Shown: positions 21,007 to 31,101, counted from the stretch's first letter. The stretch is DNA of 64,000 nucleotides from Pseudomonas fluvialis (GCF_014207935.1 NZ_JACHLL010000002.1:615865-679864); one strand, 5' to 3'. Numbers and translations are program-made. Notes: generated by a model from the letters alone, not told the origin.

Positions 21007-23643
21007 CTAGCCGGTATTGCGCAGGCCTGCCGCAATGCCCGCCACCGAGACCAGCAACGCCTGCTCCAGCGCCGCCGGCTCTGTGCCGGAGAAGCCTCTG
21101 GAACGGGCCAGAAGCTCGACTTGCAGCAGATGCAGCGGGTCCAGATAGGCATCGCGCACACTGATCGATTCACGGGTCTCGGGACTGTGCGAGAGCAGCT
21201 GCGACTGAGCAGTCAGCCCCAGCACCACGGCCACCGACTGCGACAATAAGTCGCGAAGATGTTGCCCCAGCGGTCGCAGTTCATCACTGACCAGTCGCTG
21301 GTCGTACAGGCTGGCGATGCCGGCGTCGGCCTTGGCCAGCACCATCTCCAGCATATCGATGCGGGTACGGAAGAACGGCCAGTGCGCGCGCATCTCCCCC
21401 AGCAGCGCCTGTTCGCCACGCGCCAGCGCCTGTTGCAACGCCGTTTCCCAGCCCAGCCACGCCGGCAGCATCAGGCGCGTCTGGGTCCAGGCGAAGATCC
21501 ACGGAATCGCCCGCAGGCTTTCCACGCCCCCCTCGCGGCGCTTGGCAGGCCGACTGCCCAGCGGCAGGCGACCCAACTCCTGCTCCGGGGTGGCCTGACG
21601 GAAATACTCGACGAACTGCGGATGCTCACGCACTACCGCGCGGTAAGCCGTGACGCCATCGGCCGCCAGGCGGTCCATGGTTTCACGCCAGGCCGGCTGT
21701 GGTGCCGGAGGCGGCAGCAGCGTCGCCTCGAGCACGGCCGCCAGGTACAGGTTGAGGTTCTGCTCGGCCAGAGCCGGCAGGCCGAACTTGAAGCGAATCA
21801 TCTCGCCCTGCTCGGTGGTGCGGAAACGCCCGGCCACCGAGCCCGGCGGCTGCGACAGAATCGCCGCGTGCGCTGGCGCACCGCCACGGCCGATGGTGCC
21901 GCCCCGGCCATGAAACAGCAGCAGCTCGATGCCCTCGGCGGCGCAGATGGCCACCAGACGTTCCTGCGCCCGGTACTGAGCCCAGGCCGCGGCCGTGGTG
22001 CCGGCATCCTTGGCCGAATCGGAATAGCCGATCATGACCTCCTGCGGCCCCTGCAGACGGGCGCGATAACCCGGCAATGCCAAGAGCTGCATCAGCGTCG
22101 GCGCGGCATTGTCCAGATCGGCCAGGGTCTCGAACAGCGGCACCACCCGCAGCGAGCGCTGTACGCCGGCCTCTTTGAGCAGCAGTTGCACCGCCAGCAC
22201 ATCGGAAGCGGCACCGGCCATGGAGATAACGTACGAGCCGATGCTGGCCGCCGGCGCCTGCGCCACCACCCGACAGGTGGCCAGCACTTCGGCGGTGTCC
22301 GCCGAGGGTCGATGGGACTGCGGCAACAGCGGCCTGCGGCTGTCCAGCTCGCGCTGGAGAAAGGCTACCCGCGTCGGCTCGTCCCACTCGGTGTAGTGTC
22401 CCAGCCCCAGGTAGTCGGTGATTTCGCCTAGGGCGGCGGCATGCCGACTGGAATCCTGGCGAATATCCAGGCGCAGCAGGAACAGGCCAAAGGTGGCGGC
22501 CCGGCGGATGGTATCGAGCAGATTGCCTTCGGCGATCACGCCTAGGCCGCACTCGTGCAGTGAGTGATAGCAAAGCTCCAGCGGCTCCAGCAGCTCGCGG
22601 TTGTCGCCCAGTACCAGCGGCCCCGGCGCCACCTCCTGCTCCAGCGCCTGTTCGGCCCAGCGTCGGGTCGCACGCAGACGCTCGCGCAGCTGCTTGAGCA
22701 GGCAGCGATAAGGTTCGTCGGACTCCTCGCTGCGTGCCAGCAGCTCCTTGCTCGCCGCCTGCATCGACAGATCAGCCGCCAGCTGTTCGATGTCACGCAG
22801 GTACAGGTCGGCCGCCATCCAGCGTGCCAGCAGCAGCACCTCACGGGTCACCACCGCCGTGACATTGGGGTTGCCGTCACGGTCACCGCCCATCCAGCTG
22901 GCAAAACGCACCGGTGCGGCAGACAGCGGCAAACGCAATCCGGTGGCGGCCTTCAGCTGTCCGTCGACATGGCGGAGAAAGGCCGGCAGCGCCTGCCACA
23001 ACGAATGTTCGATCACCGCAAAGCCCCACTTGGCCTCGTCCACCGGTGTCGGGCGGCTGCGGCGAATCTCGTCGGTGTGCCAGGCCTCGGCAATCAGCCG
23101 ACGCAGACGCTGGAGCAGCTGCTCACGCTCCTCGGGCAACAGATCGGCGTGATCCTTGTCCGCCAGGGCGGCGGCAATGCCATCGTATTTCTGGATCAAT
23201 GTTCGCCGCGCCACCTCGGTGGGATGGGCGGTCAGCACCAGCTCGATATCCAGGCGAGCGAGCTGCCGGGCCAGGGCCTCAGCACTGTGCCCGCCCGCCA
23301 ACAGGCGCTGCAGCAGCTCACCCAGCGCACGACTCGGAAAGGGCAGAGGGTCCTGCGCACGGCGGCGGCGAATGCTGTGGTGCTGCTCGGCGATATTGGC
23401 CAGGTTGAGGAACTGACCGAAGGCCCGGGCCACCGGCAGCAGTTCGTCCTCGTCCAGAGCGGCCAGGCTGCTGTGCAGTTGCTCGCTACCCTCGCTCGAA
23501 CCACGCCGGGCAGCCTTGGCGCCCTTGCGGATGCGCTCGATCTCGGCCACGAACTCGGCACCGAACTGGCTCGCAATGGCCTCACCGAGCAACTCGCCCA
23601 ACAGGTGCACATCCTCGCGCAAGCGTGGATCGATTTCCGCCAT
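21007..23643 (-). CDS. ppc: Phosphoenolpyruvate carboxylase
   Basis: Anaplerotic enzyme of 878 aa converting PEP and bicarbonate to oxaloacetate. Catalytic signatures are all present: [13 protein letters not shown] near residue 140, [11 protein letters not shown], and the [12 protein letters not shown] loop. The C-terminus ends with NTG, the usual PEPC terminus that takes part in regulation (aspartate/malate binding). The start is at 23643 with GAGGTGA upstream. It is divergent from the small gene at 23783. Confidence 0.97.
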   Translation of the reverse strand: MAEIDPRLREDVHLLGELLGEAIASQFGAEFVAEIERIRKGAKAARRGSSEGSEQLHSSLAALDEDELLPVARAFGQFLNLANIAEQHHSIRRRRAQDPLPFPSRALGELLQRLLAGGHSAEALARQLARLDIELVLTAHPTEVARRTLIQKYDGIAAALADKDHADLLPEEREQLLQRLRRLIAEAWHTDEIRRSRPTPVDEAKWGFAVIEHSLWQALPAFLRHVDGQLKAATGLRLPLSAAPVRFASWMGGDRDGNPNVTAVVTREVLLLARWMAADLYLRDIEQLAADLSMQAASKELLARSEESDEPYRCLLKQLRERLRATRRWAEQALEQEVAPGPLVLGDNRELLEPLELCYHSLHECGLGVIAEGNLLDTIRRAATFGLFLLRLDIRQDSSRHAAALGEITDYLGLGHYTEWDEPTRVAFLQRELDSRRPLLPQSHRPSADTAEVLATCRVVAQAPAASIGSYVISMAGAASDVLAVQLLLKEAGVQRSLRVVPLFETLADLDNAAPTLMQLLALPGYRARLQGPQEVMIGYSDSAKDAGTTAAAWAQYRAQERLVAICAAEGIELLLFHGRGGTIGRGGAPAHAAILSQPPGSVAGRFRTTEQGEMIRFKFGLPALAEQNLNLYLAAVLEATLLPPPAPQPAWRETMDRLAADGVTAYRAVVREHPQFVEYFRQATPEQELGRLPLGSRPAKRREGGVESLRAIPWIFAWTQTRLMLPAWLGWETALQQALARGEQALLGEMRAHWPFFRTRIDMLEMVLAKADAGIASLYDQRLVSDELRPLGQHLRDLLSQSVAVVLGLTAQSQLLSHSPETRESISVRDAYLDPLHLLQVELLARSRGFSGTEPAALEQALLVSVAGIAAGLRNTG

Positions 23644-23782
23644 GAGTCATCACCTCGCTGATAACGACAAGCCAGCACGCTGGTCAGTCCGCCCGCCTGT
23701 CGCCATCCGGCGAACTAGGCTGGTAATACAGCCCCGCGCAAACAAGCAGCCTGCGCTGAGAAAGGCCTGTATCGAGGTATAT

Positions 23783-24115
23783 ATGAAGATTCGCGAACTT
23801 GCCCGGCACTGGCAGAGCCATGCCACCGAACAACTGGCACCCACACGCTATCAGCTGCGCCTGGACCCGGAGGCCAGTGCGCGCCTGGCGGCACTGACGG
23901 AGATGTATCCGCTGCGCAGCGCCGAGGAACTGCTGGGCGAACTGGTCGGGGCGGCACTGGAAGAGCTGGCGGCGAGCTTCCCCTACGTCAAGGGCAGCCA
24001 GGTGATTGCCACTGATGAACAGGGCGACCCGCAATACGAGGACATTGGCGCCACCCCGCGCTTTCTCGCGCTGACCCACAAGCATCGACAGGCCATGCGC
24101 GAGAAGGGTGGCTAG
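23783..24115 (+). CDS. Small conserved hypothetical protein next to ppc
   Basis: Soluble protein of 110 aa starting MKIRELARHWQ. The middle (YQLRLDPEASARLAALTEMYPLRS) has a ribbon-helix-helix or antitoxin-like look but is not a confident match. The frame is open further upstream over the ppc start, which is a shadow; the ATG at 23783 follows a GAGG at suitable distance. I recall a homologue beside ppc in P. aeruginosa. Its TAG ends inside the first base of the repeat that follows. Confidence 0.7.
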   Translation: MKIRELARHWQSHATEQLAPTRYQLRLDPEASARLAALTEMYPLRSAEELLGELVGAALEELAASFPYVKGSQVIATDEQGDPQYEDIGATPRFLALTHKHRQAMREKGG

Positions 24116-24256
24116 CAGGCCGTTGAAAACCGTTGGCGAGGCCGCCAGCGCAAGGCAAAAATAGGCGAAAAAGCGCAGTTTACGAGTGGTAAATGAGCAT
24201 TTTTAGCCTGTTTTTAACGCCGCGATGGCAACGCAGGTAGTTTTTCAACAGCCTGC
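24115..24256. repeat. MITE-like intergenic repeat with terminal inverted repeats
   Basis: A 142-bp non-coding element whose ends are imperfect inverted repeats: GCAGGCCGTTGAAAA on the left and TTTTCAACAGCCTGC on the right. The inside is A-rich with self-complementary parts (AAAATAGGCGAAAAAG... and ...GAGCATTTTTAGCC). I recognise this sort of element from many Pseudomonas intergenic regions, where it occurs in multiple copies and is probably mobilised in trans. It starts on the last base of the preceding stop codon and ends 8 bp before the next gene's stop. Confidence 0.75.
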
Positions 24257-24263
24257 GAGTCGA

Positions 24264-24593
24264 TCAGGGCTTGACCTGTTGCGGCACTTCCTGCCCGGCA
24301 CAACGCACGGCCTGCTTGCGGTTATCCACCAGCACGCCGGAAAGGCCCTTCTGCTCGGTATCGAACAGCACCAGCACGCCATCGATGCACTGGGCGACCT
24401 GCTTGGCCGGCTTCAGGGACAGCTTGTAGTCCTCGCCCGGAATGCTCTTGAGCATGGTGAAATCGGCCAGCAGCAGGGCGTCCTCTTCCTTGGCGAAATG
24501 CACATAGCCGTAGTACCAGAGGGTCAGCACGGTCACCGCAATGGTGCCGAGGCCGGTGAGGATCAGGGGGATGACATCGCGTTCTTGGCTCAT
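24264..24593 (-). CDS. Small single-pass membrane protein
   Basis: Protein of 109 aa with one strong N-terminal membrane helix (about residues 8-30) after a short cytoplasmic tail, and a C-terminal periplasmic part with two cysteines (QCIDG, VRCAG) that could pair. I do not recognise a family. It is the last gene of the co-directional run from 29385, 28 bp after the hydrolase stop, with the MITE-like repeat just beyond it. Confidence 0.7.
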   Translation of the reverse strand: MSQERDVIPLILTGLGTIAVTVLTLWYYGYVHFAKEEDALLLADFTMLKSIPGEDYKLSLKPAKQVAQCIDGVLVLFDTEQKGLSGVLVDNRKQAVRCAGQEVPQQVKP

Positions 24594-24621
24594 GGCGTTC
24601 TTACTGACTAAAGGTTCAGGA

Positions 24622-25497
24622 CTAGGGATTCTCGGGAGCGGGCGCTTCCGCCAGACGCCGCAGGCCGGTAAAACCCTGCGGATCATCGAGAAAGCGCAGC
24701 AGCACTTCACGCCACACGGGTTCGTTGAAGGTCTGCACATGCTCGCCACGGGTCGGCTGCAGCACCCGCGGCGGAGGCGCAGCCTGATACAGCTGAACGC
24801 CGTTGGCAAGAGGCACCACCTGGTCATCCAGGCTGTGGTAGATCAGCTTGGGTAACCCCTGCAGGCGCGGCATGGCCTGCAGGGCGCTGTCATCGTCCGG
24901 CACCAGGGCCGCCAGCGGCACCTGCAGCGGCCAGGTCAGCCAGCTGCCTGCCAGCAAGTGCCGGGCCACGCCCCGGTAACTGGCCGGTACGCCATCGAGC
25001 ACCAGCGCCTGAACCTGAGCCCGACGCTGCGGATGCTCCGTCAGGTAATGGCTGGCTAGGGCGCCGCCCAGACTCTGCCCGAGCACCACCAGCGGCTTGC
25101 CCTGCACGTCGGGCTCCTGCTCAAGCCAGGCAAAAGCGGCTTCGATATCCTCGTACACCGCCGGCAGGCTTGGCTCACCAGCGGACAGACCATAGCCGCG
25201 GTAATCCAGCAGCAGCACCTGATAGCCCTGCTCCGGCAGCCAGTAACTGCCCACCAGATGCCAGGCCAGATTGCCGCCGTTGCCATGCAGGTGCAGCACC
25301 GTGCCCTTCACCGCCACGCCGGCCTTGGCCGGCAGCCACCAGGCATGCAGGCGAGTGCCGTCGGTGGCCGTCAGCGAGATATCGCGATAGGCCAGGCCCA
25401 CCTTGGCAGGTGTGATGGGCAGGCCCGGCTGAGGGTAGAACAACAGGCTGCTGCAGCCCTGAACGAACAGCAGCACAGCCAGAAAAAGCGCGCGCAT
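24622..25497 (-). CDS. Alpha/beta-hydrolase lipoprotein
   Basis: Predicted lipoprotein of 291 aa; the signal peptide ends in VQGC with Cys15. The alpha/beta-hydrolase fold is plain: oxyanion HGNGGN (71-76), nucleophile GQSLGG with Ser142, an acidic residue in HSLDDQV (224/225) and His253 in GEHVQTF. It resembles the YfhR/BEM46-type serine hydrolases. The start overlaps the AIM24 stop by one base (TAATG), so translation is coupled. The substrate is unknown; a lipid or peptide ester at the envelope is likely. Confidence 0.85.
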   Translation of the reverse strand: MRALFLAVLLFVQGCSSLLFYPQPGLPITPAKVGLAYRDISLTATDGTRLHAWWLPAKAGVAVKGTVLHLHGNGGNLAWHLVGSYWLPEQGYQVLLLDYRGYGLSAGEPSLPAVYEDIEAAFAWLEQEPDVQGKPLVVLGQSLGGALASHYLTEHPQRRAQVQALVLDGVPASYRGVARHLLAGSWLTWPLQVPLAALVPDDDSALQAMPRLQGLPKLIYHSLDDQVVPLANGVQLYQAAPPPRVLQPTRGEHVQTFNEPVWREVLLRFLDDPQGFTGLRRLAEAPAPENP

Positions 25498-26243
25498 TAC
25501 TGGCCGCCGGCGCGGACTTCCTCGCGCGCCTTGACGGTGGCGTCGTAGATGCGCTCGGCCAGGCGCGAGAACGGCAGGCTCTGAATCCACACCGTACCGG
25601 TGCCCTTGAGCGTGGCCAGGAGGATGCCCTCGCCGCCGAACAGCATGCTCTTGAGGCCACCCGCCAGGCCGATGTCGTAGTCGATGCCGCTGGTGAAGGC
25701 CACCAGGCAGCCGGTATCCAGGCGCAGGGTCTCGCTGTTCAGCTCCTTGCGGATCACCGTCCCGCCGGCATGAACGAAGGCCAGGCCATCGCCTTCCAGC
25801 TTCTGCAGGATGAAACCTTCACCACCGAAGAAACCAGCACCGATACGCTTGTTGAAACTGATGCCGATCTGCGTGCCATAGGCGGCGCAGAGAAACGCAT
25901 CCTTCTGGCAGATCAGCGAGCCTCCGACCTCGCTGAGCATGACCGGCACCACGCTGCCGGGATAAGGCGCAGCGAAACCGACCCGTGCCTGGCCCTGGCC
26001 GGCATTGCTGAAGTGAGTCATGAACAGCGATTCACCGGTCATAAGGCGCTTGCCCATGCCCCACAGCTTGCCCAGCACCCCGCCCTCGGAACCATCGCCC
26101 ATTCGCGTCTCGAAACGGATGCCCTCGGTCATGTAATTCATCACGCCGGCCTCGGCGATCACCGTCTCGCCCGGATCGAGAATAATTTCCACGGTCTGCG
26201 CCGAGGCGCCGAGAATTTCGTAATCGAGTTGATGGCTGGGCAT
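25497..26243 (-). CDS. AIM24/TIGR00266 family protein
   Basis: Protein of 248 aa with a glycine-rich double-stranded beta-prism-like fold. The start [12 protein letters not shown], the segment [21 protein letters not shown] and the [21 protein letters not shown] block are typical of the AIM24 (DUF124) family. Family members are cytoplasmic or membrane-associated and their function in bacteria is unclear. It is coupled to the hydrolase gene by a one-base overlap. Confidence 0.9.
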   Translation of the reverse strand: MPSHQLDYEILGASAQTVEIILDPGETVIAEAGVMNYMTEGIRFETRMGDGSEGGVLGKLWGMGKRLMTGESLFMTHFSNAGQGQARVGFAAPYPGSVVPVMLSEVGGSLICQKDAFLCAAYGTQIGISFNKRIGAGFFGGEGFILQKLEGDGLAFVHAGGTVIRKELNSETLRLDTGCLVAFTSGIDYDIGLAGGLKSMLFGGEGILLATLKGTGTVWIQSLPFSRLAERIYDATVKAREEVRAGGQ

Positions 26244-26256
26244 AGGCTCTCCTGAT

Positions 26257-26287
26257 GACGACGCAGGTGGTTTTTAACAGTCGGCTA
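26257..26287. repeat. Possible decayed end of the MITE-like repeat
   Basis: The stretch with ACGCAGGTGGTTTTTAACAG resembles the right end of the repeat at 24115-24256 (ACGCAGGTAGTTTTTCAACAG) with two differences. It occupies the short gap between AIM24 and the GFA gene. It is too short to be certain. Confidence 0.4.
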
Positions 26288-26290
26288 GTG

Positions 26291-26689
26291 TTACGGCATG
26301 CTGGCGGCATAGTGCGGCACGCCGTCATCCTCCTGCCACCAGTTGGCTCGGGACTCACAGTAGATGTGCGCACCGATCTGCGTCGGCAAGTCACCCAGCA
26401 AGGAGCCGGCCCGCAGACGCAAGACTCCCGGCAAATTGTCCTTGCGACTGAACAGCGGTGAGCCACAAACCCGACAGAACACCCGCAGCTTGCCCGGCGA
26501 AGACTCATAGGCCTGGAACAGCTCCTGTCCTGACAACCACTGCACCTGCGCTTCACTGACCGGAATATTGGTGGCAAACGGGCCACCCTGAGCCTGCCGG
26601 CATTGGCCGCAATGACAGACCTGGATCGGCGGCAACTCGCCACTCACATTGAAGGTGACGCCACCACACAGACAACGGCCGCGCTGCAT
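26291..26689 (-). CDS. GFA-family zinc protein
   Basis: Protein of 132 aa of the glutathione-dependent formaldehyde-activating/CENP-V fold. Zinc-binding cysteines are in CLCGG near the N-terminus, CHCGQCR at about 25-30, and CRVCGSP in the middle. The name of the family is historical; most members have no proven reaction. It lies 25 bp after the QEGLA gene on the same strand. Confidence 0.9.
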   Translation of the reverse strand: MQRGRCLCGGVTFNVSGELPPIQVCHCGQCRQAQGGPFATNIPVSEAQVQWLSGQELFQAYESSPGKLRVFCRVCGSPLFSRKDNLPGVLRLRAGSLLGDLPTQIGAHIYCESRANWWQEDDGVPHYAASMP

Positions 26690-26714
26690 ATCAACTCCTT
26701 GAAGAGCGAGTACC

Positions 26715-28004
26715 TCAGAGGATATTGGCGTAGTCCGCTTCGATGCGATCCAGGCTGAGGTGGTTGAGGAAGTTGGAGAAGCACATCCAGGCCGACAGAG
26801 CGTTGAGATCGCGGAACTGCGGCGGCAGGTACTTGGGCGGCGCCACCAGCCCCTCGTCGACCAGCTGGCGCAGGGTGCGCATGTCTTCCAGGGTGGTCTT
26901 GCCGCAGAACAGCAGGGGAATCTGCTCCAGCTTGCCCTTGCGCACCGCCAGCTGGATGTAGTTGTAGATCAGGATGAAACCCTTGAGGTAGGACAGGTCC
27001 TTGGTGAATGGCAGCCCGTTTGGCAGCGATCCACGGAAGGCACGACTGGCATTGCTGTAGCTGTCTTCCAGGGTGAAGCCCTGCTCGCGGTAGAACTCGT
27101 AGACCTGGAGGAAATCGGCGCCCTCCTCGGCCATGTGAATCGCACGAGTACGATTGGTCAGCTTGCGCAGGCGAGTCGGGTAGGAGGCAAAGGCAATCAC
27201 CTCCATCAGGATTGCCAGGCCCTCCTGAGTCACCGTCGACGAAGGCGGGCCCTTGGCCAGGAAGGTGCAGATGGGCTGGCTCAGGCCATTGAGGGTGGTG
27301 CCGACATGCACCAGGCCTTCATGCACCTCCAGTGCGCGCACATCGCGCTCGTTGAACAGCGCGTCACTACGGATCTTGATGTAGTCGGCCCCTGCCGCCG
27401 CATCGGCGACGATGCCGTCGGACTCGAACACGCGGATGGTCTCGTCACCGAACACCCCGGCCAGCCGTGCCTGCAGCATTTCCACGGCCTGCGGGGCGGT
27501 GAGGGTCTTGGCTTCGTCCTTGAGGTCGCCACGGTTGGCGATATTGTTCAGATAGTCCGAGAGCATCAGCCCCAGATCGGCCAGGGTCGGATCGCCGGCA
27601 TGGAAGGCATCCGAGGCCGCGCCGTAAAGCTCCTGGGAAATCAGGCCGAAATCCTCGGTGCCGCGCGCTTCGAGCATGCGGATCACCATGCGGTATTCCT
27701 TGCACATGCGCCGCATGATCTGGCCGACCGGGTTGAACTGGCCGAGCTGGCGGGTGATATCCCGCTCGATATTCTGGAACTCCAGCTTCTTGGCCGCCGA
27801 ATCGAAGGCCAGTGGCCGGCCTTCGTAATAGGCGCGATCCACCGCCGGCATCTGCCGGCCCTTGCCCTGGATGAAGGCCTGGCGCACGCCGTCGTCCCAC
27901 TTGATCGCATCCAGTACGCGGATCGGCGTCTGCGCCGCGACGATACGATCAGACAGCGCTCGAATGACCTGGTGGTAGTCCTCGCTGGCCTTGCGTCGGG
28001 TCAT
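26715..28004 (-). CDS. QEGLA-motif DUF1704 protein (putative gluzincin)
   Basis: Protein of 429 aa of the family annotated as flavohemoglobin expression-modulating QEGLA motif protein (DUF1704). The naming motif QEGLA is at 260-264. Just before it is HEGLVH (228-233), an HExxxH motif; with Glu261 as third ligand this forms a gluzincin-type zinc site. Eukaryotic relatives with this domain are the tubulin carboxypeptidases MATCAP1/2, so a carboxypeptidase is a reasonable inference, though the bacterial substrate is unknown. It follows the lipoprotein gene by 7 bp. No flavohemoglobin gene is in the window. Confidence 0.88.
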   Translation of the reverse strand: MTRRKASEDYHQVIRALSDRIVAAQTPIRVLDAIKWDDGVRQAFIQGKGRQMPAVDRAYYEGRPLAFDSAAKKLEFQNIERDITRQLGQFNPVGQIMRRMCKEYRMVIRMLEARGTEDFGLISQELYGAASDAFHAGDPTLADLGLMLSDYLNNIANRGDLKDEAKTLTAPQAVEMLQARLAGVFGDETIRVFESDGIVADAAAGADYIKIRSDALFNERDVRALEVHEGLVHVGTTLNGLSQPICTFLAKGPPSSTVTQEGLAILMEVIAFASYPTRLRKLTNRTRAIHMAEEGADFLQVYEFYREQGFTLEDSYSNASRAFRGSLPNGLPFTKDLSYLKGFILIYNYIQLAVRKGKLEQIPLLFCGKTTLEDMRTLRQLVDEGLVAPPKYLPPQFRDLNALSAWMCFSNFLNHLSLDRIEADYANIL

Positions 28005-28011
28005 CGTCGTC

Positions 28012-28563
28012 TCACTCGACAGCGCGCTGGTAGCGCGCTACTTCGACAAACACATCGGAATTTGCCGGATCGTCCAGATACGCCAGCACCTGTTCCAGCG
28101 AACTGTTGATCAGCGCGCCGTCACCGTGCGGAGTGTCCACCACCTCGCCCTGCAGGCCACCGGCTTCCAGCTCCTGCAGGATGCGGTCGACATCGAGGTT
28201 GTACAGCACCAGCTCGCCGTCCTTGGTCAGCTCGAAACCAGCGATGGCAAAGTTGCCGCCCAGCACCTTGGGCAGGCCGGCCGAGAGATACCAGCGGCGC
28301 CCGTGATGGGCGACGGTAAAGCCATACTCTTCATGGCTCTTGAGGTTTTCCGGGCTGCCCACATACGCCAGCGCCTTGTACTGGTTGGTGCCGGCCCGGG
28401 TGATGTCGAGAAACAATTGTTCGCCCCACTCGTCGGTGCGCGTCCACTCGCCCAGCAACGGCATGGGGGCGGGCTCGTTGGCCGGAATCGGGTCCTTGAA
28501 GCTGACCAGGCAACCGCTCAGCAACAGGAAGGACAAGGCGACCAGTACACGCCAGGCTTTCAT
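28012..28563 (-). CDS. Lipoprotein upstream of QEGLA gene
   Basis: Predicted lipoprotein of 183 aa; signal peptide with lipobox LSGC (Cys18). The mature part is acidic and beta-rich (LLGEWTRTDEWGEQLFLDI), like a small lipocalin-type or CYP-less hypothetical lipoprotein; I know no function for it. The ATG at 28563 has AAGGAG at about 6 nt. Only 7 bp separate it from the QEGLA gene, suggesting a joint role. Confidence 0.82.
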   Translation of the reverse strand: MKAWRVLVALSFLLLSGCLVSFKDPIPANEPAPMPLLGEWTRTDEWGEQLFLDITRAGTNQYKALAYVGSPENLKSHEEYGFTVAHHGRRWYLSAGLPKVLGGNFAIAGFELTKDGELVLYNLDVDRILQELEAGGLQGEVVDTPHGDGALINSSLEQVLAYLDDPANSDVFVEVARYQRAVE

Positions 28564-28665
28564 TACGCTCTCCTTGTGATGAAAACCGCCAGGCACCTGT
28601 GCACCCGGCAGCAGAAAACCGCACAACCTAGCCTGGACATGTAACAGAACAATGTCAGGCCGCCG

Positions 28666-29385
28666 TCAAAGCCCCATGACCAGGTACAGATAACGACGCA
28701 ACTGCACACGCATGGCAGCCACATCCAGCTGTTCCACGCCGTCCAGCAGGCCCTGATATTCCATCTGCAGAATCAGCGCCGTCAACAGTCTGGCATCGCC
28801 CTCCGGCTCCACCGACCCGAGCACCGAGAAGAAGTGCGCGGCACCCTGGGAAAGAATCTGCCGGTGCGCCACCGCCAGTTCGCGCAAGCCCGGATTGAGC
28901 AAGGCCTCCTGGCGGAAGGCCTGCTCGGCCAGCAACTGCTCGCGGTTGTCCTGCAACTGCCGCTGTACATAGAGAATGGCCAGTTCGACCATCTCGTCGG
29001 TCACCGCCTGGCGCTCCTGGACGTCACGTTTGAGGCGCTCGGCCATACGCTGCAGCTCTTCCTCCATGCTGCCCCAGAACTCGGCCTGCCCCTCGGCGCT
29101 GCGCTCTACGAAGAGCGCGAAGGCGTCGGTGATCAGGTCATTGATGTCCTTGAAGTAATAAGTGGTTGCCGACAGCGGCACCTCAGCCTCGGCGGCCACA
29201 GCACGGTGCCGCACGGCACGCACGCCATCACGCACAATCAGGCGCAAGGCGGCTTCGAGGATGCTCTGGCGGCGCAGTTCGCTACCCTGCCGGCTGGCCT
29301 TGCGCCCCTGGTACTGGACACTTTCGGCGACCGCACTGGCCACCTGGGCCGCCGTCTCTGGCTGATTCATGGACTTGGGGGACAC
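28666..29385 (-). CDS. TetR-family regulator
   Basis: Regulator of 239 aa. The helix-turn-helix is at about 40-85 (LEAALRLIVRDGVRAVRHRAVAAEAEVPLSATTYYF). The start at 29385 is GTG with GAGG 5 nt upstream; an ATG five codons downstream lacks a ribosome site. It heads the co-directional group down to 24264, 102 bp before the lipoprotein gene, and may control that group. I recall a TetR gene next to lysS in P. aeruginosa. Confidence 0.87.
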   Translation of the reverse strand: MSPKSMNQPETAAQVASAVAESVQYQGRKASRQGSELRRQSILEAALRLIVRDGVRAVRHRAVAAEAEVPLSATTYYFKDINDLITDAFALFVERSAEGQAEFWGSMEEELQRMAERLKRDVQERQAVTDEMVELAILYVQRQLQDNREQLLAEQAFRQEALLNPGLRELAVAHRQILSQGAAHFFSVLGSVEPEGDARLLTALILQMEYQGLLDGVEQLDVAAMRVQLRRYLYLVMGL

Positions 29386-29486
29386 GAGAACCTCATTTGT
29401 ACGTCAGTGCTAAGAGCTCAGCTTGTACCTCAACCCTAGCAAACAGTAACAACGCAGCTGTGTAAGCAGACATTTGCGGCAAGAAA

Positions 29487-29506
29487 AAGCCGCCCGAAGG
29501 CGGCTT
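29487..29506 (-). terminator. lysS terminator
   Basis: An 8-bp stem (AAGCCGCC with GGCGGCTT) and a 4-nt loop, followed on the minus strand by TTTTTC. It lies 15 bp after the lysS stop and ends the prfB-lysS transcript before the TetR gene. Confidence 0.85.
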
Positions 29507-29520
29507 CTGCACCAGCCGAA

Positions 29521-31023
29521 TCAGACTTCCGGACGCATGTGCGGGAACAGGATCACGTCGCGGATCGACGGCGAATTGGTCAGCAGCATGACCAGACGGT
29601 CGATACCAATGCCCTCGCCAGCAGTCGGCGGCATGCCGTATTCCAGGGCACGGACGAAGTCAGCATCGAAGTGCATGGCTTCGTCGTCGCCGGCATCCTT
29701 GTCCGCCACCTGGGCGTGGAAGCGCTCGGCCTGGTCTTCGGCATCGTTCAGCTCGGAGTAGGCGTTGGCGATTTCACGGCCGCCAATGAACAGCTCGAAG
29801 CGGTCGGTGACGTTCGGGTTCTTGTCGTTGCGACGCGCCAGAGGCGACACCTCAAAGGGATACTCGGTGATGAAGTGCGGCTGCTCCAGCTTGTGCTCGA
29901 CCAGCTCCTCGAAAATCATCACCTGCAGCTTGCCCAGGCCTTCATGGCCGAGCAGCTTGGCCCCAGCCTTCTTGGCGATGGCACGGGCCTTCTCGACATC
30001 GTTGAGGTCTTCGGCGGTGATGTCCGGGTTGTACTTGAGGATCGAGTCGAACACCGACAGGCGCGCAAAAGGCTCGCCGAAGTGGAATACCTTGTCGCCA
30101 TAGGGCACATCGGTGGTGCCCAGCACGGTCTGAGCCAGTTCGCGGAACAGCTCCTCGGTCAGGTCCATGTTGTCTTCGTAGTCGGCATACGCCTGGTAGA
30201 ACTCGAGCATGGTGAACTCGGGGTTGTGCCGGGTCGACACGCCCTCGTTGCGGAAGTTGCGGTTGATCTCGAAGACGCGCTCGAAACCACCGACCACCAG
30301 ACGCTTGAGGTACAGCTCAGGGGCGATACGCAGGAACATCGGCATGTCCAGCGCATTGTGGTGAGTCTCGAACGGTTTGGCCGCGGCGCCACCGGGAATG
30401 GTCTGCAGCATCGGCGTTTCCACTTCGAGGAAATCGCGCTCGCGGAGGAACTGGCGAATATGGGCGATCACCTGGGAACGCACGCGGAAGGTCTCGCGAA
30501 CCTCCTCGTTCATGATCAGGTCGACATAGCGCTGACGGTAGCGCTGCTCGGTATCGGTCAGGCCGTGGAACTTGTCCGGCAGCGGGCGCAGCGACTTGGT
30601 CAGCAGGCGCACGTTGGTCATTTCCACGTACAGATCGCCCTTGCCGGAACGGGCCAGGGTACCCTCGGCCGCGAGAATGTCGCCCAGGTCCCAGGTTTTC
30701 ACCGCTTCCAGCGTCTCGGCCGGCAGCGTCTTGCGGTTGACGTAGACCTGAATGCGACCGGTCATGTCCTGCAGGACCATGAACGCGCCGCGGTTGAGCA
30801 TCAGACGACCGGCAACCTTGACCGGAATGGCTGCAGCTTCCAGCTCTTCCTTGGTCTTGTCGGCATAGGTCTTCTGCAGGTCGGCGCAGTAGTTGTCACG
30901 ACGGAAGTCATTGGGGAAGGCATTGCCCTGCTCACGCACGGCAGCAAGCTTTTCCTTGCGCTGGGCAATCAGCTTGTTCTCTTCCTCGTGGATCGCGTGC
31001 TCGTTCAGCGGTTGTTCGCTCAT
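29521..31023 (-). CDS. lysS: Lysyl-tRNA synthetase
   Basis: Class II aminoacyl-tRNA synthetase of 500 aa. An OB-fold anticodon-binding domain (about 55-170) precedes the catalytic core with motif 1 around FLEVETPML, motif 2 ([23 protein letters not shown]) and motif 3 ([11 protein letters not shown] near the C-terminus). Length is normal. It follows prfB by 78 bp, the common prfB-lysS order in gammaproteobacteria. Confidence 0.97.
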   Translation of the reverse strand: MSEQPLNEHAIHEEENKLIAQRKEKLAAVREQGNAFPNDFRRDNYCADLQKTYADKTKEELEAAAIPVKVAGRLMLNRGAFMVLQDMTGRIQVYVNRKTLPAETLEAVKTWDLGDILAAEGTLARSGKGDLYVEMTNVRLLTKSLRPLPDKFHGLTDTEQRYRQRYVDLIMNEEVRETFRVRSQVIAHIRQFLRERDFLEVETPMLQTIPGGAAAKPFETHHNALDMPMFLRIAPELYLKRLVVGGFERVFEINRNFRNEGVSTRHNPEFTMLEFYQAYADYEDNMDLTEELFRELAQTVLGTTDVPYGDKVFHFGEPFARLSVFDSILKYNPDITAEDLNDVEKARAIAKKAGAKLLGHEGLGKLQVMIFEELVEHKLEQPHFITEYPFEVSPLARRNDKNPNVTDRFELFIGGREIANAYSELNDAEDQAERFHAQVADKDAGDDEAMHFDADFVRALEYGMPPTAGEGIGIDRLVMLLTNSPSIRDVILFPHMRPEV

Positions 31024-31101
31024 GGTGGTCTATCTGCCTGGCGTCAAAATCAGAAAAGTTACTAGCGGCAGCGGGTCAGTGCCCGCCACAGTGTGTGCGT
31101 A

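Noticed and set aside
26715..28004. Flavohemoglobin regulation by the QEGLA protein
   Set aside because: The family name suggests it but no flavohemoglobin gene is in the window and the motifs fit a metallopeptidase better.
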